From Neocallimastix lanati (nom. inval.) (lineage: Eukaryota; Neocallimastigomycota; Neocallimastigomycetes; Neocallimastigales; Neocallimastigaceae): a DNA stretch of 64,000 nucleotides. The notes beneath the pieces are model-generated. The model saw only the letters and a program-made list of their open reading frames with translations. It searched no databases and was not told the origin of the DNA. Numbering within the stretch: the first letter of the stretch is position 1; the number at the start of each line of letters is the position of its first letter. A program made the translations under genes and the position numbers. Positions 36,343 to 47,000 of this stretch are shown piece after piece. The DNA lies in assembly GCA_016946835.1 (NCBI GenBank), contig JACVTC010000237.1:1-64000 (forward strand), given 5' to 3'.

Positions 36343-36548
36343 TGTTAAAATATATTTACTATATTTCATTTTATATTAACCAATCAATTAGTTTAATAAA
36401 TAATATTCATGTATAAAAGCTTTCTAAATGAACATGTTTTTCTTTAGTTCTATTTTTTATAAAAAAATATATTAATAAATAATATAATATCTATAATATA
36501 AATAAATTAAACTATTATTTAATTAAATGAACATTAATGTGCCTAAAA
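36343..36548 (+). repeat. 3' LTR of element E
   Basis: 206 bp, one base shorter than the 5' copy (AATAATATAATATCTA versus AATAATATAATAATCTA). TSD ATATT follows. Confidence 0.9.
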
Positions 36549-37388
36549 ATATTTGATCGTTTTGATTTTTTATTATTATTTTTTGATATAGGTTTCGGAT
36601 TTTTCTTGATTCTTTTGAAATATTCTTTCTGTTGAAAAAAGGTTTTTATTATTGTTTTCTTTAATATAGTTCTATTCTGTTAAGTTTGATAATAAGATTT
36701 GTGGTATGACATCTTTTACGTAATATGTGCATTTTTCCCAATTACTATTGTATTGAAACACATTGATGAAGCGAAGATTTTCTGGTAGTGCTCTATTCAA
36801 AATACCGACCTTTGTACTGGTGTTTAAATCTTCATCTATTTTTTCTAGTTCTCCAATAGTGTTTTGTAAATCCGCCATAAATATGTTTATATCTTGTTCT
36901 TCTTCGAACTTCAACTCATTTAACTTTTTCCTTAGTTCCAACTTTCTAGATTCGTTTGATTAAATGAATGACTTTTTCTATCAGTTTCCAAACTTAATAG
37001 GCATTTTTTCCATTTCCTTTTACTATTTCTTGAGTCTTTTCTCTCAAAGTATTAAGTATCATCCATTTTGCAATAATATCATTGTTAATGCCATTTTCAT
37101 AAGTATTTTTTGCATTACTAATGTGTTGTCGAATTGGTCTTTCGTATAGCTTGATATATCCTCCCTGATATCTTTCTTTCTTAAATTTTTTATTTTTTCT
37201 TTCGTGGCGTAAAAGACTAAATTATTTATAGTCAATAAATAAAGTATATTTCCTTTCCATCTATGATAATTTTCAGTTGTTAATTCAATTACTCTGTTGA
37301 AATTTTCAGAGTAATTGAAATTTACTATCTTCTTTGGATTGTCTGTGGCTTCGACGTTAATTACTTGATTAGCCCTTCTTGGTGGCAT

Positions 37389-38029
37389 TTTATCTTTTTT
37401 TAATTAAAAATTGAAATATTTCGTAATAAATCTATAATTAATTTTTATATAGTAATAAATTGTTTGATATCAGAACTGATTTTGTATACAAGGATGTTTT
37501 AATTTATTTATATTATTTTTTGTTATTTTATTAATCATATATTAATTTTATATTTATTTATATTAAAAATTAATTATGTTTATTTTTTATATGTCTTTTG
37601 ATTCGTATATCAAATTAAACAATATAAGGTATTTAAATTTATTGGGTACTATTAATAGTAACAAATTTTATTTTGTGTAGTAAATAGATAATTCTATATA
37701 TTACTTTGTTTGTACCTATGAAAGTATTTGATTGCTTCTATTATTTATTAATTTAATTTAGTCATAATTTATTTTCATTAGTATAATTACTCTTATTGAT
37801 CTTCTATTAGTAAATATTATATTAATATTAATATTAATTTTTATTTTGTATTTTTATTTTGTTTCTGTTTTAGATTAGTAGCTAGTTTTTTTTTATTTTA
37901 TATGTGTCATCAATATTTGGTTAAATATTGTTATTATTCATTTATTTTAACTTGAATAAACAAGTTGTTTTTCATTGATTATTCTTAATCTTAATTAGTG
38001 AAATGACAATCATTTTATTTTCAATGATT
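37389..38029 (-). other. gag-proximal leader of element G
   Basis: A+T-rich untranslated leader between the hairpin array and the Gag ATG. No ORF or repeat stands out. Confidence 0.55.
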
Positions 38030-38220
38030 TTCAACTTAAGCTAGTTAACAATTATTTTATTTAATTATTTTCAACTTAAGCTAGTTCACAATTATTTTAT
38101 TTAATTATTTTCAACTTAAGCTAGTTGACAATTATTTTATTTAATTATTTTCAACTTAAGCTAGTTGACAATTATTTTATTTAATTATTTTCAACTTAAG
38201 CTAGTTGACAATTATTTATA
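38030..38220 (-). repeat. Leader hairpin array of element G
   Basis: Five near-identical units of 43 bp containing the imperfect palindrome TCAACTTAAGCTAGTTGA and spacer CAATTATTTTATTTAATTAT. An earlier degenerate unit starts near 37970. A long T run (about 38250-38285) lies between the array and the primer site. Confidence 0.9.
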
Positions 38221-38497
38221 TTTTAATGATTTTTTTTTAAAATTTTTTTAATTTTTTTTTTCTTTTTTTTTTTTTTTTTTTTTTTGAAAAATTAATAATA
38301 ATTATGAACTATTTGAAATCTTATATTCTCAACATCCTCACCATTGTTCTGTAATATTTACTTATTGATTTGATAATGTTTATTATATTTTGTTTATAAT
38401 AAATATCTTAAAAATAATAAAAATATATTTTTATTAGTTTGAATATGAATGATAAAAATGATATTATGATTTATTTATTTCAACTTATCTTTATTTA

Positions 38498-38528
38498 TAG
38501 CTCAACTGAAGAGTTGACACTCTTAATC
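38498..38528 (-). promoter_or_regulatory. Primer-binding site of element G, tRNA-Lys(CUU) half
   Basis: The plus strand reads TAGCTCAACTGAAGAG then TTGACACTCTTAATC, ending at the LTR boundary 38528/38529. The anticodon loop CTCTTAA is kept. Confidence 0.7.
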
Positions 38529-38796
38529 TAATAAAAATTAATATTATAAAACTAAGAAAAATATTAAATTAAGAAAAACAATATAACAAAGTGATTTATG
38601 TTATGAATAATATTATAGGATGTTTATTAAGATTATATTATTATAAAGATATATTTTTAAAGAGATAATTTTTTATATTAAATTTATTTCATATTTTATA
38701 TCTTAGTTAACATTATTTAATTTACTTAGAAATTAATTATTGATTGATATAGGTTAATAATATAAATAAATGTATATAACAATTTTGTCTCTAACA
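38529..38796 (-). repeat. 5' LTR of element G
   Basis: 268 bp. Plus-strand right end GTCTCTAACA, followed by the TSD ATTAT (38797-38801). Diverged from 25957-26224 at scattered sites. Confidence 0.85.
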
Positions 38797-38849
38797 ATTA
38801 TTAATTATTTATTATTATTAATTATTAATTATTCATAATTATTAATTAT

Positions 38850-38996
38850 TATTAAAATACATATATTTTATTTTGATTTACATTAACCAATCAATTAGTG
38901 TTAAAATATATTTATTACATTTTGATTTACATTAACCAATCAATTAGTGTTAAAATATATTTATTACATTTTGATTTACATTAACCTATCAATTAG
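38850..38996 (+). repeat. Triplicated 49-bp U3 start in the LTR of H
   Basis: The first 49 bp of the E-family LTR (TGTTAAAATATATTTATTAC to CAATCAATTAG) occurs three times in tandem, at about 38850, 38899 and 38948. Each copy carries the CCAAT box (CCTAT in the last). The first copy has a degenerate start. Confidence 0.85.
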
Positions 38997-39117
38997 TTTA
39001 ATAAATATTATACATGTATAAAAGTTTTATAAGCGAAAATATTTTTCTTTAATTCTAGTTTTAAATATATTAATTAATAAAATAATATTTATAATATAAA
39101 TAAATTAAATCATTATG

Positions 39118-40341
39118 GATGATATACAACTCAAAAGTTCGATGTACTTTTGTTGGGATTTATTTATTAAATTTATAAATTTATTATTTTTTTATTTATT
39201 TAATTTTATTTAAAAATACATATAATTAAAAAGGCTATTTAACAACTTTCTTATACTTTTAATTACAAACTAACTAAACATTACTAAACATAATATAACT
39301 TTTAATCTTAACTAGAATTAACACAACAGCGACACTTCTCTTAATTCAGAGAAATGCTTTATTTTTATGTTATTTAGTTATAATTAACTATTTAATTAAT
39401 TGTTCTTGTGATTAGAATAAACTATTAATAATTATTATTTAAGGAAATATTTAATAAAAGGGTGGTGCGTTTCGGAATGTGGCTTTAAAAAATTTTACAT
39501 AAATTTTCATTTCGGAATGTGGCCTATATTATTTTTTATAAATTTTTATTTATGAATGTAATATTTAAAACATTAAAATAAAATGGCACATATAATTTTT
39601 TTGAAAAAATAGTTATTAAAAATATTTAAAATGTGATATATTTCAAAAAAAAATGATGATTTATATTTGCCATATTTTGAAAATTTTTATTTATTTATTA
39701 ATTTATTCATTTATTTATTTAATAATAATATTTAATAATATTTTTTTTATACTATTTTTTAACTATAAAGTTTGTTTATTATATGGAAATATAAAATTTA
39801 CATTAATTTAAAATACTGTAAAAATTATAATAAAATTCATGTTAACATATATATATGGAGGGTGGTGCGTTTCGGATGTGGCTTTAAAAATTTTACATAA
39901 ATTTTCATTTCTGAATTTTTAATTTTTTTTATTTTTTTTATTTTTTTATTTTTTATTATCAAATATATATTAAATTACAATATAATAAAATATTTATTTA
40001 ATTATTATTTAATTATTTATTTATATAAAAAAATTTATATATAATACGTCATCTCAAAAAATATGTGGCTTATATTTATTCACGTGCGGTTCCGAAACCG
40101 CGCTCTCCCCATTTAATAAATATATAAATATAAATATAAAATAATAAGAATATAATTAAAACATTGATTTATGCTATAAAATTTATTATTAATTAAATAT
40201 ATAATTAATATATAGAAATCAAGCCACATATTGAAAGTGTTGTAAAATCATTAGATTTAAATTTGATTTATGACATTAATTTATGTTTGAATAAAAAAAA
40301 CTAATTTTATATTAAGTTTTGAATATTTCATTTTATATCAT
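39118..40341. mobile_element. Insertion of about 1.2 kb inside the LTR of H, unclassified
   Basis: The E-family LTR is continuous up to CATTATG (39117) and resumes at GAATTATATAAA (40342); the 3' copy near 49910 reads straight across this junction. The insert starts GATGATATACAAC and ends TTATATCATG, giving short inverted ends (ATGATATA). A hairpin CAAAAGT...ACTTTTG lies near its left end (about 39133). No ORF. It contains the GC-bearing repeats at 39460-40110. Confidence 0.5.
39460..40110. repeat. Candidate MITE-like unit with GTGCGTTTCGG ends
   Basis: GGGTGGTGCGTTTCGGAATG occurs at 39460 and again at 39859, each followed by TGGCTTTAAAAA and TTTTACATAAATTTTCATTTC. At the far side, 40081-40110 holds an inverted partner whose reverse complement begins GGGGAGAGCGCGGTTTCGG. 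This suggests terminal inverted repeats of a small DNA transposon with one end duplicated. These are among the few G+C-rich patches in the window. Confidence 0.5.
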
Positions 40342-40372
40342 GGAATTATATAAAATATTAATATGTCCAAAA

Positions 40373-40420
40373 GATTAAGAGTCTCAATCTACTAATTGAG
40401 TTTGAACTAAAATAAAGTTA
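40373..40420 (+). promoter_or_regulatory. Primer-binding site of element H
   Basis: GATTAAGAGTCTCAATCTAC after LTR end TATGTCCAAAA; matches the primer site of E almost exactly. Confidence 0.75.
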
Positions 40421-40430
40421 TATAAAATAA

Positions 40431-40721
40431 TGTTAAAAATATATTTTAATATAAAATTTAATCTATTATTATCCAATAAATTACAAATACATAAATACTC
40501 GAAATACTATAAAACGCGCTTAAGTAATAATTCCAAATTTTTTTTTTTTACTCTTTAACAATAAAAAGACTTTAATATATATACTCTCATAGATACTTAA
40601 TTATATATATTTAAAATAATAAATATTTATATATAATAAAGTAATATTAAATATCTTTACTTAAATATAATTATAATATTATCTTAATATTGTGTGTCTC
40701 TTAATTGTGTGTTTATTAACA
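40431..40721 (+). repeat. Solo LTR of the F family
   Basis: 291 bp from TGTTAAAAATATATTTTAAT to GTGTTTATTAACA, TSD AATAA on both sides (40426-40430 and 40722-40726). Inserted in the leader of H, 10 bp after the primer site. Confidence 0.9.
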
Positions 40722-40907
40722 AATAATAATATAAATTAAATTTTCAATATTTTACTTTTTAATAAAAACAAAGAACTAATAAATTATTATTTTTGTTATT
40801 TATTATATTTTTATTTATTACTGAATCAAATCCGTAAGTAAAGGATATTTTTTTCTTAATCAACTATAAATAAAATTATAGTTAAATAATAAAAATAAAA
40901 TTAAAAT

Positions 40908-41140
40908 AATATCATTAAGATGAAAAATTAATTGCCAACTGATGATATTATCATAAAATTAAAATAAACTTAATATCATAAAGATAAAAATTAAATAGTC
41001 ACCTGATGATGCTAATATAATATTAAAATAAATTTAATATCATTAGGATGAAAATTAAAATATCATCTGATGATATTAAGATAAATCTAAAATTAAACAT
41101 ATCATCAAGATGAAAATCAAAAGGTCAACTGATGATACTA
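40908..41140 (+). repeat. Leader hairpin array of element H
   Basis: Four to five degenerate units with the AATATCAT...TGATGATA inverted pair, homologous to 30731-30966. Confidence 0.75.
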
Positions 41141-41636
41141 AGATAAATTTGAAACTAAAATATTATTAATACAAAAATAAAACTTAATTAAAAAATAATA
41201 ATAAAAAATTAATAATATGTATCAAATAAAATTATGAACAAATCATATTACATAATATATTAAAATAAAATTATGAAATTAATCAATGAATAGAATATAC
41301 AATTAATAAATCGAATTAAAATAATAATAAACTTTTATTTAATCAAAATTAATAATAAATTAAATAATATCAATACCATATTAAATAAAGTTTGATATTA
41401 CAATACTTAATATAATAAAAATAGTAATAAATTAATGAAATAAAATTTTAATAAAATTCAAATAAAAATTTTTAATAACAATTTATAATGATATATTAAT
41501 AAAGAATTAACGGAAATAAATATCATAATACTGTTTCTTAAAGCTTCTAAAATATTTTGTACTATTAAAGAATTTAAAAAAATAGTTATAATTAATTTAA
41601 AACAATAATAAAAATTTAAGTTTTCAAAAGGACTCA

Positions 41637-41853
41637 AAGGCCGGAAGAAGAAGAAATCAAGAAAAAGTTATTAACCTCACCTTAGATGATATTACCCATA
41701 ACGGAATGACCTTTAATTATTCCGAAAACTTCAAACAAATTACTGAATTAAATACGGAAAACTACCCTAGTTGGAGAAGAAAGATTCTATAATTATTATA
41801 AATAAATAGGCTGACAAATTATATCTTTCATTCAGTTGTAAAGAAGTTAGGGT
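41637..41853 (+). pseudogene. gag: Element H Gag N-terminal fragment
   Basis: Colinear with the Gag start of E (residues about 1-75: GRRRNQ, ITHNGMTFNYSENF, ENYPSWRRKIL). The ATG has become AAG, and a TAA follows the WRRKIL block. Homology stops at about 41853; the next 410 bases are unrelated to gag. Confidence 0.8.
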
Positions 41854-42267
41854 AAACCGTTAATTCTTCTCTTATCTCTTTTTCGTAAGGATGTTTTATA
41901 TAATGTAAAAAATTTAAAATTAACAACAATTATAAATATTTGTTTGGAGAGTACTGTTTTATGTGGGATGTTGTTCGGAAGAATATTTGTAATTTATTTT
42001 ATTTTATATAATTTCGCCTTTTAATTATAATAAATTTCCTTGAATTGGTAGATTTCCTTGAATTGGTAGGTTTCAAAATTCTTTTCTTTGGCTAGTCCTT
42101 AGCGTAGGGGTACTGGTCTTTTTTCTTCTTTTTTTACTTTTATTGTAACTGTTTAAACCCAATAGGTCTAAACTAAATTAAGTAATTCGTTTTCTTTGAA
42201 ATTTGTTCTATTAATATATTATTAAAATATAAAAATTTATTTTTTATTATTAATTAGTCGTCATAAT
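41854..42267. other. Unassigned sequence between H gag and F
   Basis: No ORF. Contains a 19-bp tandem duplication (TTTCCTTGAATTGGTAG twice, at about 42044-42082) and a short GC-bearing stretch near 42095-42115. After removing element F it is continuous with 49086, so 41854-42267 plus 49086-49436 is probably one inserted piece (about 770 bp), possibly a solo LTR. Confidence 0.4.
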
Positions 42268-42557
42268 TGTTAAAAATATATTTTAATATAAAATTTAATC
42301 TATGATTATCCAATATTTTATAAATACATAAATACTCGAAATACTATAAAACGTGCTTAATTTATAATTCTAAATTTTTTTTTTTCACTTTTTAAACAAT
42401 AAAATCCTTAATATATATACGCTCATACATACTTAGTTATATATATTTAAAATAATAAATATTAATATATAATAAAGGAATATAAAACATCTTTACTTAA
42501 ACATAATTATAATATTATCTTAATATTGTGTGTCTCTTAATTGTGTGTTTATTAACA
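42268..42557 (+). repeat. 5' LTR of element F
   Basis: Starts TGTTAAAAATATATTTTAAT and ends GTGTTTATTAACA. CCAAT starts at position 43 and TATAAAAC at 78. Confidence 0.92.
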
Positions 42558-42606
42558 GATTAAGAGTCTCAATCTCAACCGATTGAGATAGAATGAAAGT
42601 TAAGTA
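42558..42606 (+). promoter_or_regulatory. Primer-binding site of element F, best-preserved tRNA-Lys(CUU) half complement
   Basis: The reverse complement of GATTAAGAGTCTCAATCTC and the next 24 bases has full tRNA geometry: U8-A9, D stem TCTC/GAGA around AATCGGTT (A14, G18-G19), anticodon stem TGAGA, and loop CTCTTAA. Complementarity begins at about tRNA position 40. Confidence 0.85.
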
Positions 42607-42894
42607 TTAATAGCTACAGTAATATATATACTTATTTAAGATAAATAAATATAAATTCATACTAATTTATTTTTTTTTTATTTATTTTAAATAATTAAAA
42701 ATAAAATAAAATTAATAATAATATATAAAATAATAATAATTCAACAAAATATCCAATTCTAAACAAAAACATTAAAAAATAATTTCATATGAGTTATTAA
42801 AATAATATGATAATATAAGGTGCCGATTAATCAAAAATAAAATTAAATTATAGTTTTAAAAGTTTAAATAGAAATTGACAGTAAAATCAAAAAA

Positions 42895-43277
42895 TTTATA
42901 AGCTGAATAAAAGATAAAAAAAAAGAGTCAGCTATCAAAAAATATAAGCTGAATACTATAATAAATAGAGTCAGCTATTTAAGCTATAAGCTGAATAAGA
43001 AGATAAGATGTCAGCTATCAAAAGTATAAGCTGAGTACTATAACTTAATAAAGTCAGCTATTTAATTTATAAGCTGAATAAAAATAAAAAGTCAGCCATC
43101 AAATACATAGGATGAGCACAATTATTAATTAAGTCAGCTATTTAATTCATAAGCTGAATAAAAAGGTCAGCCATCAAAGACATGAGCTGAATATCAATAA
43201 AATTATTTAAAAAGTCAGCCATGTAATTAATAATAAATTAAATAAAATTTAAGTCAGCTATCAAGTATATAAGCTGA
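42895..43277 (+). repeat. Leader hairpin array of element F
   Basis: About nine units of TCAGCTATnnnnnnTATAAGCTGA, variable spacers, some with TCAGCCAT variants. Same hairpin core as B. Confidence 0.88.
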
Positions 43278-44082
43278 ATACTAAAAAAAAAAATAATAAT
43301 AAAGTCAATTTCTTTTCTATAAACTAATTTTAAAATTATAATGTCAGACATTCATATAAAAATAATAATAAATAAAACTTCAATAATACTAACTCTACAA
43401 AATACAATAAGTTAAAATATAAATAAACATAATTCAAATTAAAGTTTATACAATAAACAAATAATAATATAAATTTGGTAAAATCACAAAATAAATAAAT
43501 CACTTTTAATATAAACAAATATCATAATAAAAATTTAAAATATTTTTATAAACAACTCACCAATAGTTAGATTTTTTAATATAAACTAACAATAAATATA
43601 AAATATAAACATGACAATCAAATAACTATTTTTCATAATTAAAATCAACAAATGATCAATACTATAACAAAGAAAATATTAATAAAATAATAACGACAAT
43701 ATAATTTTATTAATATTAATTTATTTATAATATATTGATCATGTTTAATATAAACCAAATATACAGATGTCATCTGGTTAATCACTTCATATATAAATAA
43801 AAAATTTTCTTAACGTTCCAATTATAAATATTAATTTAATAAATCATCAACCAAACATAATATTGAGATAAATCATATTTCTAAAAATAATATCCAATAA
43901 TTTTTTAAGCAAAATTAATATATTATATGAATTCAAATAGTACTTTTTAGAAATATAAATAAAGTCAAATTATATATATATATATTTTTTTTTTATTCGA
44001 AATTACTTAAAGAAAGTAATAAAATAATTAATAAGCAACCCTAATTCATAATAACATTTTTTTTTTTCGGAATTAAACTAAC
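43278..44082 (+). other. gag-proximal leader of element F
   Basis: A+T-rich untranslated leader of about 800 bases; no supported ORF. The Gag ATG at 44083 follows a T run and TTCGGAATTAAACTAAC. Confidence 0.6.
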
Positions 44083-47000
44083 ATGAGCAGAAATAACTTA
44101 AGAAGTAATACTAGAAATAGTATCAATTCTACCCAAGACCAAATAATAAACATCAGTGAATATGAACCCACACAAAAGGGGTTCACTTTTAACTACAGTG
44201 AAAACTTTAACAATATTACGGAATTGACAACAGATAACTTTGTTAACTGGAAAACAAATATCCTCTATCTCCTTTGTATTAATAATCTTGATGACTACAT
44301 AAGTCATGAAAAAGTGAAAAAGATAAGAAGGAGAGATATAACAGAAAGCATTGAAAAATATACAATTGACAAATTCGATAATTCCCTCGTGTACGAAATC
44401 GGAACGAGCGAAAAAGATATTAAAAATGATATATTAGTAAAATGGATTATAACAAATAATCTTGGTGAGAACACCAAGAAAATATTGGAAAGTCAAAGCA
44501 AAAAGGCTTTCCAATTATGGGAACCACTCAACAAGTCTTTTACTATAGGACCTGAACAAAGAAAAATGGTCCTAAAAGACAAAATTAATAAATTGAAATA
44601 TAATTTAGAAGATGATGTCCATATTTTCTTAGCTGTCTTACAAAATCTCCTAGACAAATTAGAAAGAATAGACTCCGATATAAATGACAATATTAAGGTC
44701 TGTATTTTGAATCGAGCTTTCCCTAAAACATAAGATTTATTAATGTTTTCCAATACAATAATAATTAGACAAAATGCTGCGACTATGTCAAAAGGATAAT
44801 ACCAGATATTGTTTTCTCCAATATTAGGGAAACAGCTTTAATCGAACAAAATCCGAAGAATATATTTAGTTTAGAAAATGGACGAAAAATCTCTAAACCT
44901 AAGAAAATAAAATACAAGAAAAGAAAAAATGGAAAATGCTACCTTTGTGGAAAGTTCGGACACTACCGAAAAGACTGCTTAAAAACAAATTCAATAAAAA
45001 CAAAAGAAACAACAAACAACATAAAAGAAAAGGTAATACAAAAAAATTCAACAAAGAAAAACCAAGAGAAGGTCATGCATATCTATTAAACGATAAAAAG
45101 GATTATAATGAAAACTACCAAGAAGACTTCTCAAGAGATTATAACTCAGACAACTGTTTTGAATTAAACAGTTTAGAGATTAACAAGCCAACAAAAATTG
45201 ATATAAGAAGCAACAATATAATATTACACAATGGATTCTGGATTCCGGTGCCTCAATTAATGTAACAAATAACATTAATATATTATCAAACATCAGAAAA
45301 GAAAAAATAAAAATATCTCTTGCCAATGGAAAGGAAACATATGCTAACTACATTGGTGATTTCAACGCATATATAAACAATCATAAATATATTTTAAAGA
45401 ACGTTCATTATTCTAAATATATCAAGAAAAATTTAATATCAATCAATCAATTAATAACACAAAATTATAAAATTGTTTTCAATAACTATAAAAACTCACA
45501 AATCGCAATCATCTATGACGACAAAGGTAATAGAATATATCAATCAGCAGCAGACAATAAAAATATATTTAAAATATATTTATCAAAAGCACCATCTATT
45601 TTTCATAATAACAATAATTTCGAAAATTTGAATGAAATTAATGGAACGTATATCAACAATCAACAAAATTTTGATCTTTGGCATAGACGCCTGGGTCATT
45701 TCGACATTACTAAAATAAAAGATAATTTAAAAAATACAAATACAAATACAAATCATAAATGTCAAATATGTTCTAATTCAAAATTAAGGAACAAACCTTT
45801 TAAAAGATCAATTAATGAAACAAAACACATTTTCGAATTTATACATCTTGATTTAGTGGGCCCTGTATTGCCATCCTTAAATAAGAATATATACTTCCTC
45901 ACAATCCTGGATGACTTTTCTAGATATGGCTGGGTCTTATTCCTACAACATAAAAATGAAACATTCAATAAATTTATTATTTTGTACAAAGAAGTTTTAA
46001 ACACATTCAGCATTAAAATCAAAAATATTCGATCAGATAATGGAAGAGAATTTTTTAATAATAATTTCAAAATATTCTGTCAAAATAATGGTATAATACA
46101 TCAATACACTATACCATATAATCCAGCCCAAAACGGGAAAGCGGAACGATTCAACGGCATACTTATATCTTCCGCAAAAGCTCTACTAAATGAATCAAAA
46201 CTTTCTCATAATTTTAGGGAATTTGCTGTTGATACAGTAAATTATATTCACAATCGTTTACCCCATCAGGGTATAAACAATAAAATACCATTTGAAATTC
46301 TATATAATAAACCTGTTGATTACAGCATATTTAGAGTTTTTGGATGCAGAGTATTTTTCTTTATACCAAAAGAACTACGATCCAAATTCGATAATAATTC
46401 ACACCCTGGAATTTTCTTAGGATATTGCAATAACCCATCATCTTATAAAATCCTTGATTTAACCAACAATAAAATCGTGCTATCTCGAACTGTCCAATTT
46501 TTTGAAAACGATCCTGGAAATTCAGTCTTACTAAATTATAATTCCAATAACGAATTCAGGGTGAATGATTACTCAGTCAAAAATTTTTCAAACAATAATT
46601 ATAACAATTATAATTATCAAAAATACGACAACAACAATCACAACTATCAAAACAACTATAATAATATTAACGATTCACAATATAATAGCAATATTTTAAG
46701 AAATAAAAATAAACATAAAACTTATAAAAAACAAAAACAAAATAAAAATGATAATCCAGAAAATAATAATAATTCAGAAAATGAAAACATTACTTCAAAT
46801 AATATCAACATCAATAATGAAAGCAACATTAACAATACTAGTAATAATATTTTCAATAATAGCAATAAAAATAGCACTAATAATCAAAGTGATATACAAA
46901 TCAATGATTCATCAATCAATAATAATAACAAATTAAACAATAATGTTTGCAACACTAATACAAGGAACTATAGAAATAATGAATTTAATAACAATAATAT

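Larger units (their letters stand above)
30294..36548 (+). mobile_element. Element E: nearly intact copia LTR retrotransposon
   Basis: 6.25 kb with LTRs 30294-30500 and 36343-36548 differing by one base of length as read. It has a primer site, hairpin leader, one gag-pol frame with a single TGA, and a purine tract GAGAAGGAG before the 3' LTR. TSD ATATT (30289-30293 and 36549-36553). It is inserted into the gag knuckle region of G. Confidence 0.95.
26296..37388 (-). pseudogene. gag-pol: Element G gag-pol, split and decayed
   Basis: Read right to left. Gag starts at ATG 37388 (MPPRRANQVINVEATD), shifts near 37100 and continues at 36941-36672. The frame is then cut by element E and resumes at 30293 with a knuckle CNYCGKRGHF followed by a stop. 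Protease WTLDSGASINIT lies at about 30000-29970 and integrase at 29600-29040 (RFSHFDIK-type zinc region, MDFIGPLPES, HSDNGTEF). Integrase then joins the poly-Asn linker abruptly near 29030, so the C-terminal integrase part is deleted. RT follows at 28680-28180 and 27440-27250, with YVDGIVLAG (a Gly in place of the second catalytic Asp). RNase H is at 26787-26296, with STFTAEAENYSF. Two solo LTRs interrupt RT. Non-functional. Confidence 0.85.
25957..38796 (-). mobile_element. Element G: decayed copia LTR retrotransposon, minus strand, interrupted by E
   Basis: LTRs at 25957-26224 and 38529-38796 (268 bp each), TSD ATTAT on both sides (25952-25956 and 38797-38801), primer site 38498-38528 and leader array 38030-38220. 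The coding region (26296-37388) is split by the complete element E (30294-36548) and by two solo LTRs. Confidence 0.9.

Noticed and set aside
41854-42267. Same family as the LTR-like start at 63522, from a similar GAAAATTCAT...TATTTATAC stretch at about 49150 and 63800
   Set aside because: Only a short A+T-rich match; starts, spacing and ends do not agree.
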